From Bettongia penicillata ogilbyi (lineage: Eukaryota; Chordata; Mammalia; Diprotodontia; Potoroidae): a stretch of DNA of 64,000 bases. Positions 55,402 through 64,000 of this stretch are shown one piece after another. A program made the translations under genes and the position numbers. The first letter of the stretch is position 1, and every line of letters begins with the position of its first letter. The stretch lies in NCBI GenBank assembly GCA_023548195.1, contig JAJHZJ010000013.1:3171001-3235000 (forward strand). Reading direction: 5' to 3'. Under the pieces are notes generated by a model. It worked only from the letters and a program-made list of their open reading frames with translations. It made no database searches and was not told the DNA's origin.

Positions 55402-55616
55402 TATAATACTATAGAGGTGTAGCCATGCAGATCTAGAATAAAAGTTTAGAGTCTTAAGGTTAGAAGGACTTAGGAGATGATGTGATCCAACTAGTACCTT
55501 CATGGCAATTTCTTCTCTATCATCACTGACATGTTATCCTACAGCCTCTATTGTAGTGATTAAGAACTTATATCTTGAGGCAATCAATTTTTGAACACCT
55601 CTAATTGTTAAGATGG

Positions 55617-55860
55617 GGTAGTTTGGTGGTGCAGTGGATAGAATGCCTGGTCTGGAGTCAAGAACACAACTTTGTGAGTTCTGAACTGGCATCAGACACT
55701 AGCTATGCTATCCTGAGCAAGGCATTTAACCTTGTTTGCCTCATTTCCTGATTTATAAAAAAGAAAGTGGAGAAGTATCCACTCCAGTATCTTTGCCAAG
55801 AAAACCCTAAATGGGGTCAAAAAGAGTCAGACATGACTGAAAAATTATTCAACAACAGTT
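55617..55860 (+). repeat. MAR1/WSINE-type CORE-SINE
   Basis: 'gtagtttggtggtgcagtgg', 'tatcctgagcaaggcattta', tail 'caagaaaaccctaaatgggg', 'gtcagacatgactgaa'. Confidence 0.85.
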
Positions 55861-56472
55861 TTTAGGATGATTTTTCCTTATATTGAAACAAAATTCTGCC
55901 TCCCTGTGACTTTCAGATATCCATTGCTCCTAGATCTTGAATGGTTAGTAGAGAGAAGAAGCTATATACCCAAGATAACAATTTAAAATAAAAACAACAG
56001 AACATGGTAACCCATTATGTATAGAGAATAAAAGAGAGTGGTAAAAATAAACTGACGGAATCCAGTTAATCCAAACCTTCAAATTCTTCTTTTACTTTTT
56101 ATTTAATCCAGTGATTTCATTAGCATAGGGAATCTCAAGCTTCAAAACACCTTTTTTCAATACAAGTCAACAACTTTTTTGCAAATTATAGTCTTAGAGA
56201 TTTGCCTAAAGGCACTCAAACATTCTGGGACTTTTCCCACAGTGACACAGCCAGTCAGTTAGGGGCAGAACCTGAACTTCCATCTTCCTGACTTTGAGAC
56301 TTGTACTCTGTTCTCCAATAACATGATACCACATATTTTTCTTGCATCTCATCCAGTGTGCAAAAAGAGCCTTTGGGGAAAGAGTACTCTGTCTGTGGTG
56401 TTGATCCACTCCCACAAGTTAAATTGCAAACAGGGACAAAACTTGAGGACTTCTCTGAGAAATTCCCTTGTT
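55861..56472. other. Unique interval, with MIR debris
   Basis: An antisense MIR-like stretch at about 56185-56320 ('cacagtgacacagccagtcag'). No gene seen. Confidence 0.45.
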
Positions 56473-56483
56473 CTACCTTGACT
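56473..56483 (-). repeat. Target-site block, outermost left
   Basis: 'ctaccttgact', exactly repeated at 61984-61994 and, with one change (ctagcttgact), at 59294-59304. Confidence 0.85.
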
Positions 56484-57339
56484 ATTTTTTTAAATTTATA
56501 TATATTTTTAATTTATATTTTTTTTATTTATTTAACTTTTTACATTCATTTTCACAAAATTTTGGGTTCCAAATTTTCTCCTCATTTGTCCCCTCCCCCA
56601 GCCCAATACATTGAGCATTCTAATTTCCCCTATCACCAATCTGCCCTCTCTTCTATCATCCCTTCCTTCCATTGTCCCCATCTTCACTTTTGTCCTGTAG
56701 GGCCAGATAATTTTCTATTCCCCATTACCTGTATTTCTTATTTCCTAGTAGCAAGAACAATACTAAACAGTTGTTCCTAAAACTTTGAGTTCCAACCTCT
56801 CCCCATCCCTCCCTCCCCACCCATTCCCCTTGGAAAGGTGGGCAATTTAATATAGGCCATATCTGTGTAGTTTTGCAAATGACTTCCATAATACTCGTGT
56901 TGTGTAAGACTAAATATATTTCCCTCCATCCTATCCTTCCCCTCATTGTTTCTATTCTGTCTTTTGATCCTGTCCCTCCCCAAGAGTGTTGACTTCAAAT
57001 TGCTCCCTCTTCCCATTGCCCTCCCTTCTATCACCCCCCCCCCACCCTGCTTATCTCCTTCTCCCCACTTTCCTGTATTGTAAGATAGGTTTTCATACCA
57101 AAATGAGTGTGCATTTTATTCCTTACTTTAGTTGAATGTGATGAGGGTAAACTTCATGTTTTTCTCTCAGCTCTCCCTTTTTTCCCTCCAATAAAAAGTC
57201 TCCTGCCTGCCTCTTCTATGAGAGATAATTTACCCCATTCCATTTCTCCCTTTCTCCTCCCAAGACATTTCTCTGTCACTGCTTCATTTTTTTAAGATAT
57301 GATCCCATCTTATTCAATTCACTCTGTGCTCTCTGTCTC

Positions 57340-57351
57340 TGTGTGTGCATG

Positions 57352-57393
<42 letters not shown>

Positions 57394-57397
57394 TTTG
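57340..57397. repeat. (TG)n microsatellite in HAL1 3' UTR
   Basis: About 14 uninterrupted TG units, at the same element position as shorter runs in copies 1 (12102), 2 (28507) and 4 (60131). Confidence 0.9.
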
Positions 57398-57521
57398 TAA
57401 TCCCACCAACTACCTAGATACTGACAAGGGTCCAGAGTTACAAATATTGTCTTTCCATGTAGAAATGTAAACAGTTCAACTTTAGTAAGTCCCTTATGAC
57501 TTCTCTTTTTCATGCTTGTTT

Positions 57522-58622
57522 TCATTCTTGTGTTTGAAAGTCAAATTTTCTTTTCAGCTCTCATCTTTTCATCAAGAATGCTTGAAAATCCTCTGTTTCA
57601 TTGAAAGACCATATTTTCCCCTGAAGTATTATACTCAGTTTAGCTGGGTAGGTGATTCTTGGTTTGAGTCCTAGTTCCTTTGACTTCTGGAATATCCTAT
57701 CCCATGCCTTCGATCCCTTAATGTAGAAGCTGCTAGATCTTGTGTTATCCTGATTGTATTTCCACAATACTGGAATTGTTTCTTTCTAGCTGCTTGCAAG
57801 ATTTTCTCCTTGACCTGGGAATTCTGGAATTTGGCCACAATGTTCCTAGTAGTTTATCTTTTTGGATCTCTTTCAGGTGGTGATCGATGGATTCCTTCAA
57901 TACTTATTTTGTCCTCTGGTTCTAGAATCTCAGGGCAGTTTTCCTTGATAATTTCATGGAAGATGATGTCTAGGCTCTTTTTTTGATCATGAGTTTCAGG
58001 TAGTCCCATAATTTTTAAATTGTCTCTCCTGGATCTATTTTCCAGGTCAGTTGTTTTTCCCATGAGATATTTCCCATTCTCTTCCATTTTTTCATTCTTT
58101 TGGTTTTGTTTGGTGATTTCTTGGTTTCTCGTAAAGTCATTAGCCTCCATCTGTTCCATTCTAATTTTGAGAGAACTATTTTCTTCAGTGAGCTTTTGAA
58201 CTTTCTTTTCCATTTGGCTAGTTCTGCTTTTGAAAGCATTCTTCTCCTCATTGGCTTTTTGAACCTCTTTTGCCAATTGAGTGAGCCTATTTTTCAAGGT
58301 GTTATTTTCTTCAGCATTTTTTTTGGGTCTCCTTTAGCAAGGTATTGACCTGTTTTTCATACTTTTGTTGCATCTCTCTCATTTCTCTTCCCAGTTTTTC
58401 CTCCACCTGTCTAACGTGATTTTCAAAATACTTTTTGAGCTCTTCCATGGCCTGAGCCCATTGGATATCTATTTTGGATGTTTGGGATACAGAAGCCTTT
58501 ACTTCTATGTCTTTCCCTGATGGTAAGCATTGTTCTTCCTCATCAGAAAGGAAGGGAGGAAATATCTGTTCACCAAGAAAGTAACCTTCTATGGTCTTAT
58601 TTTTTTTCCCTTTTCTGGGCAT
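57522..58622 (-). pseudogene. HAL1 ORF1 pseudogene (copy 3)
   Basis: ATG at 58620-58622 (MPRKGKKNKTIEGYF) and a final TGA at 57522-57524, the same end as copy 1. Lesions: an eight-base instead of seven-base A-run near 58317-58325 shifts frame after codon 103; a G-to-T change makes a stop after ERDPKR (57854); one base is lost before the AWDRIF block; and a late stop follows FLMKR. Between them the coiled coil, RRM (DNLKIMGLPETHD) and YPAKLS motif are intact. Confidence 0.88.
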
Positions 58623-60299
58623 TTTTCCAGCCAGTTACTTGACTTCTGAGATTCCTTTCCCTACCCACCTGGACTCCAGATCTGCCCAGCTAGTGCTTGG
58701 GGTCTGAGATTCAAATGCTGCTCCCCAGGCTCAGGGCTTTCTGTGGGGGCAGGCCTGCTATTCAGTGTGATATTAAGATCAGGTGCTCAGGTGGGGGCAG
58801 GGCTGCCTCACAGGGCTCAGTTCCCTCAGGGGGTTTATGTGGATACTTTCAACAATGGATCCAAGCTCCTGTCTGCTTTGGGGGCCCCAGTCTGCTGCTG
58901 CCTCTGCTGCTGCCTCCCAAAGGAGCCTGAGATATGGAGACACCCCGCTCCCCTCTCGGCAAGCAGAAAAGACCCTCTCACTGACCTCTGTGCCTGTGGG
59001 TGGAGGGAACAGCGAGGCTGCTGGAGGTTCTGTCCCTGAAGCCTGTTTGGATCTGCTCCTCTCAGGGCCGCATAGCCAGGGCAGGGCTGGGCTCTGCTCC
59101 AGGTCCGGTGCATGACGGGCCTTTGGTTTTGGTGTTTCTGGTCTCTCTGGAACAGAAGTCTCCACTCTGTTGTTCTGTGGCTTCCAGTGCTCCAGAATTT
59201 GTTGGGAGTTCTTTTTTACAGGTATTTTATGGGCTGTGTGTTAGGAGCTAGTGTATGTGTGTCTTTCTACTCTGTCATCTTGGCTCCTCCTCCCTAGCTT
59301 GACTTTTTTTTAAATTTTAGGTTATGACATTCATTTCCACAAAATTTTTGAGTTCCAATTTTTCTTTCCATCTCTCCCCTCCCCCACCCCATAACACCTT
59401 GCATTTTGATTAGCCTTTCCCTCAATGTACCCTCCCTTCTATCACACCCACCCTTCCCTTATTCACATCTTATATCTTTTCTTGTAGGGCAAGATAGATT
59501 TCTATACCCCATTACCTGTATTTCTTATTTCCCAGTTATATGAAATAACAATTCTAAACATTTGTTTCTAATAATTTGAATTCCAACTTCTCTCCCTTCC
59601 TCCCTCCCCACCCAACCCCACTGAGAAGGCAAGCAATTCAATACAGGCTATATATGTGCTGTTTTGCAAAAGACTTCCATAACAGTCATGTTGTGTAAGA
59701 CTGTATTTCCCTCCATCCTACCCTGTCCCCACTTTATTCTAGTCTTTCATTTGACTTTATCCCTTCCCAAAAGTGTTTACTTCTAGTTACTTCCTTTTGC
59801 CATTTGCCCTTCCTTCTATCATACCCCTCGCCCCACTTGTCCCCTTTTCCCCTATTTTTCTGTAGTGTAATATAGATTTTCATACCAAATTTAGTGAGCA
59901 TGTTATTCCTTCCTTAAGCCATATATGAAGACAGTAAGCTTTACTTTTCCCCTCTCACCTCCTCCCTTTTCTCCTCCATTGAAAAAGATTTTTCTTATCT
60001 CTTTTATGAGTGATAATTTGTCCCATTGCATTTCTCCCTTTCTCCTCCCAATGTATTCCTCTCTCACCCCTTAATTTTATTTTTTGTACATATCCTCCCT
60101 TCTGATTCAAGTCAACCTATGCTCTCTGTCTATATGTGTATGTATGTGCATATGTGTGTATAATCCCTCCATCTACCCAAATACAGAGAAAAGTCTCAAG
60201 AGTTACAAATATTATCTTTCCATGTAGAAATGTAAGCAGTTCAGCTTTAGAAAGTTTTTTATGATTTTTCTTTTCTGTTTACCTTTTCGTGCTTCTCTT

Positions 60300-61313
60300 G
60301 ATTCTTTTGTGTTTGAAAGTCAAATTTTCTCTTCAGTTCTGTTCTTTTCATCAAGGATGCTTGGAAGTCTTCTATATCATTAAATGACCATTTTTTTCCC
60401 TTGAAGTATTATACTCAGTTTTGCTGGGTAGGTGATTCTTGGTTTTAAAACCAGTTCCTTCGACTTCTGAAATATCCTATTCCAAGCCCTTTGGTTCCTT
60501 AATGTAGAAGCTGACAGATCCTGTGTTGTCCTGATTGTATGTCCACAGTACTCAAATTGTTTCTTTCTAGCTGCTTGCGTTATTTTCTCCTTGACTTAGG
60601 AACTCTGAAATTTGGCCACAATATTCCTATGAGTTTCTCTTTTTGGGTCTGTTTCAGGAGGTGATTGGTGGATTCTTTCAAAATTTATTTTGGTCTCTGG
60701 TTCTAGAATATCAGGAGAGTTTTCCTTGATAATTTCATAAAAGATGATGTCTAGGCTCTTTTTTTGATCATGGCTTTCAAGTAGTCCCATAATTTTTAAA
60801 TTATCTCTCCGGGATCTACTGTCCAGGTCAGTTGTTTTTCCAATGAGATATTTCAAATTGTCTTTTATTTTTTCATTCTTTTGGTTTTGTTTTTAATTTC
60901 TTGGTTTGTCATAAAGTCATTAGCTTCCTTCAGCTCCACTCTCATTTTTAAAGAACTATTTTCTTCAGTGAATTTTTGAACCTCCTTTTCAGTTTGGTTA
61001 ATTCTGCTTTTTAAAGTCTTCTTCTCCTCATTGGCTTTTTGGACATCTCTTTTCAATTAAGTTAGCCTATTTTTAAAGGTGTTATTTTCTTCAGCATTTT
61101 TGAGTCTCCTTTAGCAAGCTATTGACTTGCTTTTCAAGCTCTTCCATGGCCTGAGTTTATTGCATATTCATTTTGGAGGTACTGGATGCAAAAGCCTTGA
61201 CTTCTTTTGACAGTATGCATTGTTCTTCCTCATCTGAAAGGATGGAAGGAAATACCTGTTCACCAAGAAAGTAACCTTCTATGGTCTTATTTTTTTTCCC
61301 CCTTTTTGGTCAT
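60300..61313 (-). pseudogene. HAL1 ORF1 pseudogene (copy 4)
   Basis: ATG at 61311-61313. Coiled-coil pieces at 60865-61056 and RRM at 60596-60856 (SRRDNLKIMGLLESHDQKK) in different frames. About 80 bp of the coiled coil present in copies 1-3 is deleted near 61135. Confidence 0.8.
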
Positions 61314-61524
61314 TTTTCCAGTCAGTTACTTGACTTCTGAATCCTTTGTCAAACGGAAGGTCCTAGTGCTCCTCCTCACTCCAGGACTGTGTTCAGGGCT
61401 GAGATTCAGATCAGTTGCTCAATTCCCCTAGGCGCATTAGGGAAAGTGCAGGGCTGCCACTCAGGGGTGAGATCCAGACCTCAATTCCCCCAGGGGCTTA
61501 GGTGGCGTGCTTCACAGATGGATG

Positions 61525-61610
61525 CAGCAGCTGCTGCCACCACTGTTGCCACCGCCCCTGCTGCCACCACCACTGCTTCCGCCACCACCACTGCTTCCAC
61601 CACCACCAGG
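61525..61610. repeat. CCA/GCC triplet-rich tract
   Basis: Imperfect 'gccaccaccactgcttcc' repeats in the leader of HAL1 copy 4. Confidence 0.8.
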
Positions 61611-61983
61611 GACCAGTGCTGGGGGGGACCCTGGTCCCCTCTTGCCAAGTTGGGAAAGCTCTCTCACTGACCTTTGAAGCTTTCTTTGGCACTTGTGGGT
61701 TGAGGAATCTGAGACCCTCCCTGCTAAGAATTCTGTACTGGGACCTGTTCTGGTCCTGTTCCTCTTGGTGCCATGCAGCCAGGGCTCAGCTCAGCATCCT
61801 GTTGGATAAATCTTTCTTGTTGGCCTTCTAGGTTACCTTTGGCTGGAAATCTCTTTCACTCTGTCATTCTGTGGCTTCTGCTACTTGTTTTTTGAAAGTC
61901 ATTTTTACAGGTGTTTTATGGGTTGTGGGGGAACAACTAGAGTATGTATATGTCTTTCTATTCCTCCATCTTGGCTCTGCCCC

Positions 61984-61994
61984 CTACCTTGACT
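61984..61994 (-). repeat. Target-site block, outermost right
   Basis: 'ctaccttgact', exact match to 56473-56483. Confidence 0.85.
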
Positions 61995-62089
61995 CTTTAC
62001 AGTGACACTAGGCACACAAATTCCTAGAGGAGGAGATCTGCCAATCCTGAGAGTAAAAGTGGAATCACCCTTCAGTGCGAAGCAATCTC

Positions 62090-62640
62090 AATATCAAAAA
62101 ACTCTTTTGGCTTCCTGTTCTTCAGATTAAATACCAATGCCTCCATAAGCTCTTCACCACCTGGTTCATTCCTTTCTTTCCAGCCTTATTGCAAACTACT
62201 CTCCTCCATGTATTTTATGGTCCAGTCACATTGGCCTTTTTGATCTTCCTCATGACATCATGCTCATGGTGTCATTAGTCGTTTTTGAGAACCAAGGACA
62301 AAAAAGAACAGCACACATGCCATCTTCTGTCTCTTTGCCTTTTTACTGGCTGTCCTTCGTTGCCCTTCCTCCTCATTAGTACCTCTGGGAGTCCCTGGTT
62401 TCTTTCACAATGACTCCCAGGCATCATTTTCTACATGATGCCCTTTCTGGTTCCCCTAGCTGCAAAATATGTTATGCTCCAAGGTTACCTTGTATCTACT
62501 ACTTTATATGTTATATCCCCCTCTTAGAATCTAAGCTTGTTTGTGCCAGGACTGTTTGACTTTTGTCTTGGTGTTTCCTAGGTCTAGTACAGAGACTGAT
62601 GCATAGCAGAAATGTAATAAAAGCTTGTTTTATTGATTGA
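62090..62640 (+). repeat. L2-like LINE 3' end
   Basis: 'tcagattaaataccaatgcc', 'cttcaccacctggttcattc', 'tctttgcctttttactggctg', 'ttagaatctaagcttgtttg', 'taataaaagcttgttttattg'. The longest L2-type copy in the window. Confidence 0.75.
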
Positions 62641-63469
62641 CATAACTTTATTGCTGAAGGGGCCAGGAACTCTCCCTGAGATAGCTCTCCCTTATTCTAT
62701 CTCTCTGACAGAGATGGTCATCTAAAACTAAAGCTTCTGCCTCCAAAGGCTCAGCTTTAAGGCTAGAAGCAGAAGGAGATACCCAGTCTCCCTGAAATGG
62801 TTAACTTCACCACCCTTCAGCTTTCTTATTGGTAAAACCAGGAGGTTAGAATAGATCATTTCTACTATCCTTTCTAGTTTTCATATCAAATGGTTCTCTG
62901 GTTCTAATCACAGTAGCTTAATTGGGTCCTTCCAGACCAACTATGCTCTAACTATATACCATAACCATCTGGATAATTCTATGTGAGAGAGAAGCTCCCA
63001 GCAGTGGGGGAACATCTGACTGTGTCCTCTCCAGCAGGTAGACAATTCCTAAGTGACTAATTCCTTTGTGCGATAGGAACCAAAGATTGGAGAGGATTCA
63101 TTGGGCCTTTGTTACCCATCCAAGGATAGCATGGATAAGCAGGAAACCCAGATGGGCACCAGTCAGATATACAGGCTTTTATTATATTCCCAATACAGAG
63201 GTTGAGAGAGCAGGGTTCAGATGAGAGAATTCACTCAGACAATCTCTTTAGCCATTAGGAAATTTATTTATGTGAAAAGCACATGGACCTTTTAGCAAAA
63301 ATCTAACTGACACCCTGATATTAGGTGGAAGTAGATCTATACAGGAAAATCCTGACAGGGAGGTATACAGCCTATAGATTTTACGGTTGGGTGGTAGTAA
63401 ATTATCAAGGGAAGAGCAGGATAAGAAAGAATTTTATGACACAGTATGAGAGAGACAAAAGAAATTCTT
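62641..63469. other. Unique interval, no gene seen
   Basis: No recognised repeat, no plausible exon. Confidence 0.45.
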
Positions 63470-64000
63470 TTTCTTTCTTTTTTTTTCCTTTACTATCTAT
63501 CTATCTATTTATTTATTTAACTTTTTACATTCATTTACACAAAATTTGGGTTCCAAATTTTCTCCCCTTTTATCCCCACCCCCACCCCAATACACCAAGC
63601 AATCTAATTTTCCCTATCTCCAATCTGCCCTCTCTTCTGTCATCCCTCCCTTCTCTTGTCTCCATCTTCTCTTTTCTCCTGTAGGGCAAGATGACTTTCT
63701 ATTCCTCATTAACTGTATGTCTTCTTTCCTAGTAGCAACAACAATACTAAACAGTTGTTCCTAAAACTTTGAGTTCCAAATTCTCCCCATCCCTCCCTCC
63801 CCACCCATTCCCTTTGGGAAGGCAGGCAATTCAATATAGGCCCTATCTGTGTAGTTTTTCAAATGACTTTCCCTGATAGTCATGTTGTGTAAGACTAACT
63901 GAATTACCCTCCATCCTAACCTGCCCCTCATTGTTTCTCTTCTGTCTTTTGATCCTGTCCCTCCCCAAGTGTTGACCTTCAAATTGCTCCCCGCCTCCCT
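63470..64000 (-). mobile_element. HAL1-type element, copy 5, cut by window end
   Basis: Antisense 3' end: T-rich tail with 'ctatctatctatttatttat', then 'acaaaatttgggttccaaat', 'gggcaagatgactttctatt' and 'agtagcaacaacaatactaaac', all matching the 3' UTR of copies 1-3. ORF1, if present, lies beyond base 64000. It could equally be an L1 that shares this 3' UTR. Confidence 0.75.

Larger units (their letters stand above)
56484..59297 (-). mobile_element. HAL1-type (ORF1-only) element, copy 3
   Basis: Antisense, about 2.8 kb. T-rich tail at 56484, 3' UTR with a (TG)n tract (57340-57397), broken ORF1 (57522-58622), leader, and a 5' end near 59290. The YY1-like core is mutated (antisense 'gtcatcttgg'). 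It lies at the poly(A) junction of copy 4. No ORF2. Confidence 0.88.
59305..61983 (-). mobile_element. HAL1-type (ORF1-only) element, copy 4, older
   Basis: Antisense, about 2.7 kb, visibly more diverged. T-rich end at 59305, 3' UTR, eroded ORF1 (60300-61313), leader with two units marked by 'tcaattcccc' at 61419 and 61481, and a 5' end 'ccatcttggctctgccccc' at 61965-61983, identical in its first bases to the start of copy 1. A GCC/CCA triplet-rich stretch (61525-61610) lies in the leader. Outer duplications 'ctaccttgact' bracket copies 3 and 4 together. Confidence 0.85.

Noticed and set aside
58697..59297. Multiple plus-strand frames of 77-110 codons
   Set aside because: Antisense of HAL1 copy 3 leader; same explanation.

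Overview
The window looks like an intron or intergenic stretch of a marsupial genome; the species cannot be fixed from the sequence. The evidence is the repeat content: tRNA-headed CORE-SINEs whose 3' tail resembles an RTE/BovB LINE (MAR1/WSINE type), THER/MIR-type SINEs, L2-like 3' ends, marsupial-style L1 fragments, and several L1-derived 'half-L1' (HAL1-type) elements. I see no host multi-exon gene, no confident host exon, no tRNA or rRNA gene, and no prokaryotic feature.

Layout. 1-10,100 is unique sequence densely seeded with SINEs, plus one palindromic hAT-like MITE (7729-7876). 10,115-13,000 holds a nearly pristine 2.9-kb ORF1-only retroelement with an intact 366-codon ORF1, inserted in a SINE with a clear target-site duplication. 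13,000-24,000 is mostly unique sequence with tetranucleotide, AT and AC/GT simple repeats and a perfect 36-bp inverted repeat (16377-16461). 24,340-30,560 is a degraded antisense L1 ORF2 split by a second ORF1-only element (27668-30380). 31,485-33,331 contains an RTE-clade LINE remnant, a scrambled SINE and an internally deleted Tigger-like DNA transposon. 33,590-34,180 is repeat-free with clustered homeodomain-type motifs. 40,523-41,981 is an OCIAD1 retrocopy on the minus strand with a 14-bp target-site duplication. It is complete from GC-rich leader to poly(A), and the frame is interrupted only by a 39-bp in-frame insertion carrying stops. 45,017-45,436 and 55,077-55,401 are two copies of a small TA-flanked MITE family. 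49,850-53,070 is antisense L1 ORF2 debris. 56,484-61,983 is one ORF1-only element inserted into the poly(A) end of an older one, and the window ends inside a fifth copy (63,470 onward).

How the parts relate. The ORF1-only elements carry a 5' leader with a YY1-like motif, an RNA-binding ORF1 protein, and a 3' UTR with a microsatellite and G-rich tracts, but no endonuclease or reverse transcriptase. They must have borrowed an L1 ORF2 protein in trans, as must the OCIAD1 mRNA copy. The CORE-SINEs, by tail resemblance, probably borrowed an RTE enzyme; a decayed RTE fragment is present at 31,485-32,150.

The features with the most possible function are the intact ORF1 (10,867-11,967), the OCIAD1-derived 186-codon frame (41,270-41,830), the hairpin at 16,377-16,461 and the candidate conserved element at 33,590-34,180. 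Family names for SINEs and LINEs are by motif recognition, not a database search.
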